From Verrucomicrobiota bacterium (GTDB lineage: Bacteria; Verrucomicrobiota; Verrucomicrobiia; Limisphaerales; PALSA-1396), in contig JACQFP010000070.1 in assembly GCA_016200005.1 (NCBI GenBank), positions 1 through 40,668 on the forward strand: a DNA stretch of 40,668 bases. The letters are read 5' to 3'. The notes beneath the pieces were generated by a model. The model worked only from the letters and a program-made list of their open reading frames with translations, was not told where the DNA came from and searched no databases. The translations under genes and the position numbers were made by a program. Below, piece by piece: positions 1 through 7,392 of this stretch (the first letter of the stretch is position 1; each line of letters starts with the position of its first letter).

Positions 1-135
1 CCGTCGGGGTTGGTTGAGCAACGGGTAGGGTTTGGGCCGCCGTTTGACGGCGCGCGGTTCGGTGCGCTGGGGCCGTTTGCGGACCAAATCCTGCACCAGG
101 TTCGACAACAAGTCCTCCCAGAGTTGGCGGCGCAT
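1..135 (-). pseudogene. IS4-type transposase, C-terminal remnant (runs off left edge)
   Basis: The minus strand from an ATG at 135 reads 45 codons without a stop to the window edge. The peptide includes EPRAVKRRPKPYPLLNQPR. As I recall, this basic RRPKPYPLL tail is typical of the C-terminus of IS4-family DDE transposases. An in-frame TAA lies upstream at 184-186 and there is no other usual start between, so the N-terminal and catalytic parts are missing. The left repeat of the neighbouring tyrosine-transposase unit begins only 5 bases away, so that unit may have inserted into or next to an older IS copy. The stop codon lies outside the window. A short independent gene is possible but unlikely. 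Confidence 0.55.
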
Positions 136-140
136 TTTCC

Positions 141-171
141 GAAAAGGTGTCAGTCCCGGCCATTGTAGAAA
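141..171. repeat. Left REP-like repeat of the tyrosine transposase unit
   Basis: This 31-base sequence contains AAAAGGTGTCAGTCCCGGCC followed by ATTGTAGAAA. It is the near-exact reverse complement of the copies at 1135-1164 and 1171-1201, with one difference (GGCC against AGCC in the other sense). The inverted placement on both sides of the transposase gene is what is expected of REP elements recognised by TnpA-REP (RAYT) proteins. Confidence 0.8.
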
Positions 172-209
172 TGGCTTGACGCTTTAGACCCGACGGAGAG
201 ACTTGGCGC

Positions 210-1127
210 ATGGCGCGCAAGCTGAGAGTGCAATATCCGGGAGCGATCTATCATGTGATGAACCGGGGCGACCGGCGGGAGCCGATTTTTAAGGACGATG
301 CGGATCGGCAGCGTTTTTTGGAAACCTTGGGGGAGGCGTGTGGGAAGACCGGCTGGCAAGTACATGCCTATTGTTTGATGTGGAACCATTTTCATCTGGT
401 GGTGGAAACCCCGCAGGCGAACCTGGTGGCCGGGATGAAATGGTTTTTGGGCGTCTATACTTCCCGGTTCAACCGGCGGCACAAGCTCTTTGGTCATCTG
501 TTCAGCGGTCGCTACAAATCCCTGATCGTGGATGGAAGTAGCGACGGATATTTGCGAACCGTTTGTGATTACGTTCACCTGAATCCGGTACGAGCCAGTT
601 TGCTCCCGCCCGCAGCGCCGCTGGAACAGTATCGGTGGAGCAGTTATCCTGAGTATTTGAAGCGCCCGGGCCAACGCTTGGGTTGGCTGCGGGTGGAGCG
701 AGTGTTAGGTGAACTGGGAATCCAGCGCGATGACGCGGCCGGCCGCAAACGGTTTGCCGCGGCGATGGAAGAACGGCGTGGGAAAGACCAGCCGGGGGAA
801 TGGAAGGCGGTGCGGCGCGGCTGGTTTTTAGGCAGCGGGCCGGTGAAGGAACAACTCCTGGAGCGGATGGGTGGCGTCATGGGAACCCATCATGGCGGGG
901 AGGAAAGGCACGCAACGAATGAGCAAAAGGCGGAACGTTTGGTGTTGGCGGAGTTGCGCAAACGGCGGTGGACGGAACAGGATTTGGCCGGGCGCCGCAA
1001 AACGGACCCGGTCAAGGTCAAGCTGGCGGCGCGCTTGCGAACGGAGAGCGTGATGACGATGGATTGGATTGCCCAACGCTTGCAAATGGGTTGTCGGCAT
1101 ACGGTGGCCAATTGTTTGAAAAGGTGA
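210..1127 (+). CDS. REP-associated tyrosine transposase (RAYT, IS200-like Y1 family)
   Basis: This 305-residue protein is a single-strand DNA transposase-like nuclease. The HUH motif is visible as H60-F61-H62 in the context LMWNHFHLVVETP. The likely nucleophile is Tyr83 in GVYTSRFNRRHKLFGHLFSGR, the usual Y...N...G..F.GR block. The start MARKLRVQYPGAIYHVMNRG is the standard family beginning, which fixes the ATG. After about residue 160 there is an extra C-terminal region ending in a helix-turn-helix-like segment (MTMDWIAQRLQMGCRHTVANCLK), as in many larger RAYTs. The gene appears intact. It is flanked by inverted copies of a 30-base repeat, its probable substrate. By family knowledge such enzymes are usually domesticated and move REP sequences, not themselves. 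Confidence 0.9.
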   Translation: MARKLRVQYPGAIYHVMNRGDRREPIFKDDADRQRFLETLGEACGKTGWQVHAYCLMWNHFHLVVETPQANLVAGMKWFLGVYTSRFNRRHKLFGHLFSGRYKSLIVDGSSDGYLRTVCDYVHLNPVRASLLPPAAPLEQYRWSSYPEYLKRPGQRLGWLRVERVLGELGIQRDDAAGRKRFAAAMEERRGKDQPGEWKAVRRGWFLGSGPVKEQLLERMGGVMGTHHGGEERHATNEQKAERLVLAELRKRRWTEQDLAGRRKTDPVKVKLAARLRTESVMTMDWIAQRLQMGCRHTVANCLKR

Positions 1128-1134
1128 GCGCAAA

Positions 1135-1217
1135 TTCTACAATAGCCGGGACTGACACCTTTTTGACACCTTTTCTACAATAGCCGGGACTGACACCTTT
1201 TGGGACTGACACCTTTT
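1135..1217. repeat. Right REP-like repeats: two full copies and one partial
   Basis: Full copies lie at 1135-1164 and 1171-1201, both built on TTCTACAATAGCCGGGACTG followed by ACACCTTTT. A truncated third copy (GGGACTGACACCTTTT) lies at 1202-1217. All three are in the same orientation and are inverted relative to the copy at 141-171. They fill the space between the transposase stop and the serpin gene, so the serpin promoter must lie in or beyond them. Confidence 0.85.
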
Positions 1218-1257
1218 CCTTTTTGTTGGGTTGTCTATCAACACGTGGATTCGAACT

Positions 1258-2493
1258 ATGAAAAAGCAATTTGAATATGCGGGCGTGGTATTGTCTGGGG
1301 GCTTGGCGACCGTTGCGCTTATAACCGGCTGTGGCAGGTCGTCTCCACCACCCGCTGAACTGCGGGTGGCCGGGCCAATTGTTGCCAGTGACACCGCGGT
1401 GGCGCTTGACCTCTATCGAGCGCTCGGCCGCACCAATGCCAACCTCATCTTTTCGCCATACGGCATTTCCTCGGCGCTGGGGATGCTTTACGCGGGAGCT
1501 GGCGGGCAAACCCGCGCGGAGATAGCCCAGGCTCTACGCTACCCTGTGCCGCGAGAGGATGTCCACCGGGCTTACGCTGTTCTGGCGTCGCGCTTGGCGG
1601 GCTGCCAGTCCGCGAACCGGGTGAGGCTTACCGCAGTCAACTCATTGTGGTGTCAGAAAGACTACGCGTTTGCGGATGGTTTTCTAAACACCGTCCGCGA
1701 TGGCTACCGGGCCGACGCGCGCCTAGTTGACTTCAAGAACCAGCCCGAGGCCGCATTTGCCCAAGTCAATGCTTGGCTTGCGCAGAAATCGGGCAAGCGC
1801 AGCACGCCCATTTCCGTGCCGCAGGAATCAGACACCCGCCTTATGATATGCAGCGTGGTGGATTTCAAGGCAACTTGGGCAACACGCTTTGATGCCAAGG
1901 CCACTCACTCCGAGCCTTTCTATGTCACACCGGACCGGACGGTGCCGGTTCCGATGATGTACCAACAAGCTTCCCACTGGAAATGCGTTTACACGGATGG
2001 CTTGAGTTTGCTGGAACTGCCTTATGCAGGCAACCAGCTATCCATGGTCATATTGTTGCCTGACATCCTCAAGGTGATCGCGGACTTCGAGAGCGAGTTG
2101 AGCGCGACCAACCTGCACCGCTGGTTGGCGGCGCTTGACGCTGTTGCGCCGGAAGAATACGCGGTATTCTTGCCACGCTTTAAGGCCAGGCAATGCTTTG
2201 ATCTGAAAGAGGCGCTGACGGCGCTAGGAGTGCGTTCGCTCTTTAGTGTCGCCGAAGCTGACCTGTCAGGCATGACCGGCAGGCGTGATCTCTATGTTTC
2301 CGATGCCATTCAGGAAGCGTTTATCGAAGTTGACGAGTCGGGAACGAAGGCGGGCGCCACGACCCATGTGCGCGCAGAAGGCAAGGCAAAGGGGGACGTC
2401 TTCAGAGCAAACCATCCTTTCCTGTTCTTGATTCGGGAGAATCAAACGGGCTGCATCTTGTTCCTTGGCAGAGTTGTTGACCCGTCTGCGTGA
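1258..2493 (+). CDS. Serpin (serine protease inhibitor), predicted lipoprotein
   Basis: I prefer the ATG at 1258 (MKKQFEYAGVV...) over a TTG at 1231, because it gives a clean signal peptide ending in a lipobox (LITGC). The mature protein should be lipid-anchored. The serpin core is clear: NLIFSPYGISSALGMLYAGA near the N-terminus, the hinge DESGTKAGATTHV, and the closing FRANHPFLFLIRENQTGCIL. The hinge keeps Gly, Thr and small residues, as in inhibitory serpins. The span from hinge to the HPF motif equals that of alpha-1-antitrypsin, and matching by length puts Lys376 at P1 (GK|AK). This suggests inhibition of a trypsin-like protease; that specificity is inference. The next gene starts 17 bases downstream on the same strand. 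Confidence 0.92.
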   Translation: MKKQFEYAGVVLSGGLATVALITGCGRSSPPPAELRVAGPIVASDTAVALDLYRALGRTNANLIFSPYGISSALGMLYAGAGGQTRAEIAQALRYPVPREDVHRAYAVLASRLAGCQSANRVRLTAVNSLWCQKDYAFADGFLNTVRDGYRADARLVDFKNQPEAAFAQVNAWLAQKSGKRSTPISVPQESDTRLMICSVVDFKATWATRFDAKATHSEPFYVTPDRTVPVPMMYQQASHWKCVYTDGLSLLELPYAGNQLSMVILLPDILKVIADFESELSATNLHRWLAALDAVAPEEYAVFLPRFKARQCFDLKEALTALGVRSLFSVAEADLSGMTGRRDLYVSDAIQEAFIEVDESGTKAGATTHVRAEGKAKGDVFRANHPFLFLIRENQTGCILFLGRVVDPSA

Positions 2494-2510
2494 CTAACTA
2501 ACCCGTACAA

Positions 2511-3269
2511 ATGAAACGAGGCATTCTTGTATTCGTCAGTATTCTTGCCGTGGCTGCGATCTCAGTTCTGGGACTTGAGCGGACAAATGTCCAAGCGACC
2601 AATGAGCAGAAGTTGAGCATCACGGAGAAATTCCAAACTTTGATGGCCACGCCCCCTGCGTATCGGGTGGAAGCCTTGTCTTTGGTGGTTGCGGAGGCAA
2701 ATCGCGTTGCAGAGCAACTCCATCTGCCAGAGAAACTGCCAATCACGCGGGAGAATTTGTTGGCTGCCTATGTTTCGCCGCCTAGCATGTCTCAATACAT
2801 CGGCGCCATTGGGAACATAACCACGAGCAATTACGTTTACTACGTGTCAGTTGGGAGGAAGTTCTCTTTTCTGACTCGCACGCACCTGGCTGAGGAATAT
2901 GCGCAATTGAAGTCGCAGTATCTTTGGCCCGTGGGCCGAATGGACACGAACGCTGCTTACGCAGTGGCGACACAACTTCTCGCTGCGGTCTCCATGGATG
3001 TCAAAGCGCTAAACCGTGATTGTGGCGTTCGCATCGCTGCGTTTACTCCGGAAGGCAAAACGGGGGCGCACTTTGTCCCCGTCTATTGGGTCGATTGGGT
3101 CAAGGGAAATGGGGGCGAAGGCAGCGTAGCATCCATCGAATTGCTTCTGCCCACCAAGACGGTTCGGCAGTTGCATGTCACGGAGTCGGAGTACATCCTC
3201 AGAAGGCCTTTGGAAATTTTGGATCTTGATAAACTGCTGTCACAAACGAACACCCCCGCTACAAGATAG
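2511..3269 (+). CDS. Secreted protein of unknown function
   Basis: This 252-residue protein begins MKRGILVFVSILAVAAISVLG, a signal peptide or N-terminal anchor, so it is probably exported. I do not recognise a catalytic domain. The segment DTNAAYAVATQLLAAVSMDV and the later HFVPVYWVDWV and PTKTVRQLHV resemble, from memory, a group of uncharacterised verrucomicrobial proteins that occur in many copies per genome. It follows the serpin by 17 bases on the same strand and may be co-transcribed with it. No cysteine pattern, metal site or repeat is evident. Confidence 0.7.
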   Translation: MKRGILVFVSILAVAAISVLGLERTNVQATNEQKLSITEKFQTLMATPPAYRVEALSLVVAEANRVAEQLHLPEKLPITRENLLAAYVSPPSMSQYIGAIGNITTSNYVYYVSVGRKFSFLTRTHLAEEYAQLKSQYLWPVGRMDTNAAYAVATQLLAAVSMDVKALNRDCGVRIAAFTPEGKTGAHFVPVYWVDWVKGNGGEGSVASIELLLPTKTVRQLHVTESEYILRRPLEILDLDKLLSQTNTPATR

Positions 3270-3456
3270 ATATGCTTGTCTCCCTCGTGCCGACCGAGCA
3301 GCGCAAGCCCAGGCGTGCAAAGTAAGTTGTGCAATGTAGCGCCCAATCCCTTGCTGTTTCGACAGTGCAGCTTTCACCATCGTGTTGCTGGATGGTGCCA
3401 CCGCCTTCTCGCAATCACAGACTGGTCTTTCGCCCTTTCGCCTGTCAAGATGAGGC

Positions 3457-4350
3457 GTGACTTCGGCAACTCGCAAGCGGTGGTTCAAGATTTTGATCCG
3501 GCTGCTGGTGTGGCCATTGTTGATTTGTTTTGTGTTGCGCTGGTTCGAACATCATCAAGTGTATCAGCCCTTCGCCACGCTGGAGGCGAACGCGGACGAG
3601 TTGGGGCGCCCCTTTGAAGACGTGCATTTTACGGCGAGCGACGGCGTCAAGCTTCACGCCTGGTTTTTTCCCGCGAACACAAACTCGCGCTGGGCGGGGC
3701 TGGCCATGCTGATTTGCCATGGCAACGCGGGCAACATCAGTCATCGCCTGGGCCTTTGCGAAGCCTTGTTGGAAACCGGCGTCAACGTTTTCGTCTTTGA
3801 TTATCGTGGTTACGGACGAAGCGAAGGCACGCCAGGCGAGGAAGGAACTTACCGCGATGCCCAGGCGGCGTATCAATGGCTGCGAAAAAAAGGGTTCGCG
3901 GGCGCGAACATCGTTGCCTTTGGCGAATCGCTGGGCGGCGGAGTGATCAGCGAACTGGCGTTACGCGAGAAGTTGGGTGGCTTGGTGTTGCACAGCACGT
4001 ACACGAGCATTCCAGATATTGGGGCGGATTTGTTTCCGTGGCTGCCGGTGCGCTGGATCAACACCATCAAATACGACACGCGCAGCAAACTCCCGAGCTT
4101 GAAGCTGCCTGTGATGGTCATGCACAGCCGCGCTGACACGCTGATTCCGTACCGCCACGCGGAAAGGAATTTTGCCGCCGCGAATGAGCCGAAGACGTTC
4201 TGGGAACTCAAGGGCGACCATAACGACTATCTCGAAGCCGGCCGTGAGCATTTCCTTGAAGGGATGGAAAAATTCCTGTCATCCCTCGACCGTGCGGCGG
4301 CGCACAATTCGCCGTCTCCGGGAAATGGGCCGCGGGAGTTGAAGAATTGA
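3457..4350 (+). CDS. Alpha/beta hydrolase, BEM46/YqkD-like, membrane-anchored
   Basis: The GTG start at 3457 is needed for the N-terminal membrane helix (ILIRLLVWPLLICFVLRWF). The hydrolase fold follows, with oxyanion-side motif HGNAGN, nucleophile Ser158 in GESLGG, acid Asp227 in SRADTLIPY and His255 in GDHND, a complete Ser-Asp-His triad in the right order. The FDYRGYGRSEG block is typical of the BEM46/YqkD group (family knowledge). The substrate cannot be read from sequence; esterase or peptidase activity on the periplasmic face of the membrane is plausible. The stop is 6 bases before the next gene on the same strand, suggesting an operon. Confidence 0.88.
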   Translation: MTSATRKRWFKILIRLLVWPLLICFVLRWFEHHQVYQPFATLEANADELGRPFEDVHFTASDGVKLHAWFFPANTNSRWAGLAMLICHGNAGNISHRLGLCEALLETGVNVFVFDYRGYGRSEGTPGEEGTYRDAQAAYQWLRKKGFAGANIVAFGESLGGGVISELALREKLGGLVLHSTYTSIPDIGADLFPWLPVRWINTIKYDTRSKLPSLKLPVMVMHSRADTLIPYRHAERNFAAANEPKTFWELKGDHNDYLEAGREHFLEGMEKFLSSLDRAAAHNSPSPGNGPRELKN

Positions 4351-4356
4351 AGTCTT

Positions 4357-5124
4357 ATGCGCTACGCCGTCATGCAAAAAAGTCTGGAGCCGCCCACCGC
4401 CGAGCAACTTCAACGGGCGTTTAGCAGAGTGAACGGACTCACTGCGGCGGATGCACATATTCTCGGCAAGGATGCCTTTGGCATTTTGGTCAAAAACTTT
4501 TCCGACGAAAGTGCCGCTGCGTTGCAATCCGCGCTGGCCGCTGAATGTGTTGAAACCGAGATCGCGCCGGAAACCGCTTTGCCCACGCTGCCGCCGGCCA
4601 AATTTGTGATGCGCGCGGAGTGTGGGCCGGACGCCTTGATGATTTACGATCCGGCAGGTCACACATTCCCGGTCGAGTGGCCCTACGTGATGTTGGTCGC
4701 GGCGGGATGTGTCCGATTGGATGAATTCAAGCAGGTCAGAAAGGAGCGCATGGTTCCGCGGCAAGGAGTCTGGAGTGAATATGGCGAGCAATACGAAAAA
4801 GTTGTCGAGTATGAATCCAAGGAGCAGCTGAATGATCACCTGCTTGTAGAGATCGTCCTCAGCCGCGCCGTGCTGCGCTACAGCATCACGGCCGATAGAT
4901 TTAATTTCGATTATCTGGGTGAGCGCCGGAGCACGAACCTGCCGGAGAATTTTGCCTTGCTGGTTCAAGATTTGGTGAAGGGCGCGCCGCATGCGGCGGT
5001 GAATCGCGGCGCTTATTACCTGCGGGAGAAATCCGACCAAATCTTTTCTTATCCGAGCCGGAACGCATTCGTTGAGGAAATCACCTGGCTGCTGTGGCAA
5101 CTGGCAAAAACCCGCCCGGCATAA
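4357..5124 (+). CDS. Conserved hypothetical protein
   Basis: This 255-residue soluble protein has no signal peptide or membrane helix. A second in-frame ATG five codons on (MQKSLEPP) is an alternative start. The N-terminal part (residues 1-75) resembles a small alpha/beta domain that may tolerate variation; the rest has aromatic-rich stretches (RYSITADRFNFDYLGERR, EEITWLLWQL). I do not recognise the family. It starts 6 bases after the alpha/beta hydrolase and ends facing the HIT gene, with a shared hairpin between them. Confidence 0.6.
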   Translation: MRYAVMQKSLEPPTAEQLQRAFSRVNGLTAADAHILGKDAFGILVKNFSDESAAALQSALAAECVETEIAPETALPTLPPAKFVMRAECGPDALMIYDPAGHTFPVEWPYVMLVAAGCVRLDEFKQVRKERMVPRQGVWSEYGEQYEKVVEYESKEQLNDHLLVEIVLSRAVLRYSITADRFNFDYLGERRSTNLPENFALLVQDLVKGAPHAAVNRGAYYLREKSDQIFSYPSRNAFVEEITWLLWQLAKTRPA

Positions 5125-5142
5125 TTCAGCCACGGCTGAATT
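5123..5142. terminator. Hairpin between convergent genes
   Basis: AATTCAGC-CACG-GCTGAATT is a perfect 8-bp stem with a 4-base loop. It sits exactly where the plus-strand gene ending at 5124 meets the minus-strand HIT gene ending at 5142. There is no strong T-run, so it is only a candidate bidirectional terminator. Confidence 0.4.
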
Positions 5143-5486
5143 CAACCCGGCGGCCAGCTCATTGGCCGCCCACCCAAAATGTGCAAGTGAAGGTGCGGCA
5201 CCGCTTCGCCGGCGTGGGGGCCGTTGTTGAACACGAGCCGATACCCGGATTCCTTCAGTCCCAGTTGGGCGGCGACCTCGGCAGCTTTGAGCAGCAAATG
5301 GCCAAGCACCTGATGATCTTCCGGCTTGGCCTCGGCGATTCGCGCGATCGGTTTCTTCGGGACAATCAGGACGTGCGTGGGCGCTTGCGGTTTGATGTCG
5401 CGAAAGGCGAGCACGAGGTCATCTTCATAGACAATCGTGGCCGGGATTTCGCGGGCGACGATTTTTTCAAACAGGGTTTTGCTCAT
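5142..5486 (-). CDS. HIT-family nucleotide hydrolase (HINT-like)
   Basis: This 114-residue protein is full length for the HINT branch. The histidine triad is visible as H98-x-H100-x-H102 in VPHLHLHILGG, followed by RPMSWPPG, the usual HINT C-terminus. The N-terminal FEKIVAREIPATIVYEDD is the other family signature. HINT proteins hydrolyse purine nucleoside phosphoramidates and adenylated compounds in the cytosol (family knowledge). It starts 16 bases after the 185-residue unknown gene and is the last gene of the nrdR operon. Confidence 0.93.
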   Translation of the reverse strand: MSKTLFEKIVAREIPATIVYEDDLVLAFRDIKPQAPTHVLIVPKKPIARIAEAKPEDHQVLGHLLLKAAEVAAQLGLKESGYRLVFNNGPHAGEAVPHLHLHILGGRPMSWPPG

Positions 5487-5502
5487 GGCCGAAAGGTGCG
5501 AT

Positions 5503-6060
5503 TCACTTTACGATGAGGGCACATTTCGTGCCGAGATAGTCAGTGCGTAAGCACGTGCGCAAAAAATCCACGATCTGTTCCTCCAGAATTTGGCAGCGAC
5601 TGCTCCAGCGCCGCGCGCCGACGAGTTGCTTCACACAACTCCGCAGCCCGTGAAAGTTCAGCAACTGGGGCGATTGCCGGAGTTGGTTGTGAAGTTCCTC
5701 GCGCAGGCGCGGAAAGAAAATCAATTCGAAGCCTTTTCCCGAATCACTCGCGAGCTGCCGCAAATCGGCTGCGGCGACGCGCGCCACCGGGTTTGCCGAT
5801 TCCGACGGGATGACAGAAAGACCGAAGCCGCGCAGCACCCGTTCCAACGCCAGGGAAAACTCACCGACGGTGACAGAGTCGCGCCCCAATTCCTGCTTGA
5901 AGTAATGCAGAACGGCGGTGGCCGCGTGTTCAACAAATTCCCGGTCCAACAATGCGGCACTCTCACCCATCAACTCGATGGAAACGAGTTTGGCCGAACA
6001 GGGAATACTTTCGCCGTTGTTCAATTCGAACATCAGATAATCGTGAGCGAGTTGAATCAT
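5503..6060 (-). CDS. Conserved hypothetical protein, translationally coupled to nrdR
   Basis: This 185-residue protein has its ATG overlapping the nrdR stop (ATGA, 6057-6060), which implies translational coupling. It has no signal peptide. The first part (IQLAHDYLMFELNNGESIPCSAKLVSIEL) and a middle block (VGEFSLALERVLRGFGLSVI) do not match a domain I know. Two cysteines near the C-terminus (CQILEE, RTCLRTDYLGTKCALIV) form no recognisable metal site. Position suggests a role linked to nucleotide or ribonucleotide-reductase control, but this is guilt by association only. Confidence 0.65.
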   Translation of the reverse strand: MIQLAHDYLMFELNNGESIPCSAKLVSIELMGESAALLDREFVEHAATAVLHYFKQELGRDSVTVGEFSLALERVLRGFGLSVIPSESANPVARVAAADLRQLASDSGKGFELIFFPRLREELHNQLRQSPQLLNFHGLRSCVKQLVGARRWSSRCQILEEQIVDFLRTCLRTDYLGTKCALIVK

Positions 6061-6512
6061 GATTCTTTCTCCAGTTTTTTGACTTCCTGCACGAAGTCGG
6101 TGGCTTCCTGAAAGCGCCGATACACGCTGGCGAACCGGACATAGGCCACGTCATCGATCTCGCGCAAACCTTCCATCACCAGCTTGCCGATTTCCTCGCC
6201 GGGAACCTCGCGCTCATGCTTGTCGGTGATGCGATCGACGATGGATTCGACGAGGTCTTCGATGACCTTGGGGCTGATGGGCCGTTTCTGGCAGGCCTTT
6301 TTCAAACCCGCGAGCAACTTTTCCTTCGAGAACTCCTCACGCCGGCCATCGCGTTTGACGACCATGAGGCCTTGGTGCTCAATTTCTTCATAGGTGGTGA
6401 ACCGATGCCCGCACTTGATGCACTCCCGGCGGCGGCGAATGGTTGCGCCCTCGCGCGAGCCGCGCGAATCAATCACTTTGTCGTCCTGACATCCGCATTT
6501 GGGGCAACGCAT
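6057..6512 (-). CDS. nrdR: NrdR, ATP/dATP-sensing repressor of ribonucleotide reductase genes
   Basis: I take the ATG at 6512 because the family always begins MRCPKCG; a longer frame upstream is not supported. The 151-residue protein has the zinc ribbon C3-x2-C6 and C31-x2-C34 (CPKC...CIKC), then RFTTYEEIE, then an ATP-cone from about residue 49 to 139 (VVKRDGRREEFSKEKLLAGL). NrdR oligomerises with ATP/dATP and binds paired NrdR boxes upstream of nrd genes. Here the likely box lies in its own promoter, so self-regulation is probable. It heads a three-gene operon with the 185-residue unknown and the HIT gene. Confidence 0.96.
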   Translation of the reverse strand: MRCPKCGCQDDKVIDSRGSREGATIRRRRECIKCGHRFTTYEEIEHQGLMVVKRDGRREEFSKEKLLAGLKKACQKRPISPKVIEDLVESIVDRITDKHEREVPGEEIGKLVMEGLREIDDVAYVRFASVYRRFQEATDFVQEVKKLEKES

Positions 6513-6525
6513 AATAAGCAATTTG

Positions 6526-6541
6526 CTACTGCGCAATGTGG
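6526..6541. promoter_or_regulatory. nrdR: Possible second, degenerate NrdR box
   Basis: CTACTGCGCAATGTGG starts exactly 31 bases from the better box at 6557, the usual spacing of tandem NrdR boxes. Its right half (AATGTGG) resembles that of the good box (ATTGTGG), but only about half of the consensus positions match. Confidence 0.25.
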
Positions 6542-6548
6542 CATGCAT

Positions 6549-6578
6549 TTGTTAGCACACCAAATATTGTGGCGTCAA
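6549..6578 (-). promoter_or_regulatory. nrdR: Candidate nrdR promoter
   Basis: On the minus strand TTGACG (6573-6578) is followed after 18 bases by TAACAA (6549-6554), which is preceded by TG in the extended -10 position. The -10 lies about 37 bases upstream of the chosen nrdR ATG. The NrdR box fills the spacer, as expected for a repressor site. Confidence 0.45.
6557..6572. promoter_or_regulatory. nrdR: NrdR box
   Basis: ACACCAAATATTGTGG matches the NrdR-box consensus acaCwATATaTwGtgt at about 13 of 16 positions, including the ACAC and GTG ends and the AT-rich centre. It lies between the candidate -35 and -10 of nrdR. The consensus is quoted from memory of comparative-genomics work. Confidence 0.55.
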
Positions 6579-6715
6579 GCGAAGTATTAAAAGAACACGG
6601 ATTCCGCCAGGTGGTGCTGGATGGGGCATTGAGGATCGGCGGATTGATCTTGAGGGGAGGAGTTCCGCGGTTGCGTTGCGCGAGCGACTCCAGCCCTGAC
6701 CCCCAAGGACACCTC

Positions 6716-7176
6716 CACCGTAATGCCGGCCACAACTCGGACGCAAACCAGTCACACCGACAGAATCGCACGTCGAGACAATCGCATCCCAAGTTTCCGA
6801 ACCGATGCCGAAAGCAACCAGCCGCGCTGCGTTTGCCGCCGCCGAGCCAGCGGATGGACTGCTTGAACCTTGCTTGAGAATTACATGGATTGCGCTCATT
6901 CCGCCAAACCAGATGTCGTCTCACGCCAGTTCGTCCGGGTTTGCCGGCAACCAGACCCTGCCCCGTGAACTCAATCTGAGATTTTTCCGCGCCGACTCAA
7001 ACTTCAGCCCCACGGGAATCGGATTGAACAAAATCGCGGACCGGAGGTGGTTCGGGAGCGGGACTTTGCGAATGCGTTCGGATTGATCCAACTGCTCCTT
7101 CAAATCCGGCCGACTCAAATCGATCCTGGCTTCCGAAAAGCTCAGGCCGATGAGTATCTCAACATTGAGGACCGCT
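6716..7176 (-). pseudogene. Amidase (amidase-signature family), decayed and internally deleted
   Basis: Two pieces of one amidase can be read on the minus strand. The first (about 7176-6921) gives EILIGLSFSEARIDL, KEQLDQSERIRKVPLP, then AILFNPIPVGLKFE, LPANPDELA and a TGA stop. This matches, from memory, the N-terminal region of exported amidases (ILFNPIPVGMKFE, LPANRDDLA). The second (about 6880-6716) gives GSSSPSAGSAAANAARLVAFG then IGSETWDAIVSTCDSVGVTG, the amidase-signature nucleophile region, now with Pro where the GSSSG glycine should be. Roughly 150 residues between the pieces and all of the C-terminal half are missing. No start codon is clear. The sequence from 7177 to 7392 shows nothing I recognise. 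Confidence 0.75.
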
Positions 7177-7392
7177 GCGCGTGATGGGATTGCTGTTGGT
7201 CTGGCCTTGGGCGATCAGTTCGAACGATAAACAACTCGCGAGGTGAAACAATTTGAGGTGACGCTTGAATCGAACATTGGCCCACAACATAAACCGAGTG
7301 CAAACGGGATTCTGGATTGGGACAATCTGGAGCTTGAACTGACTTATTCAGTTTTCAATCGATGGTCTTCATGCTGAAATACGACCACGTGT

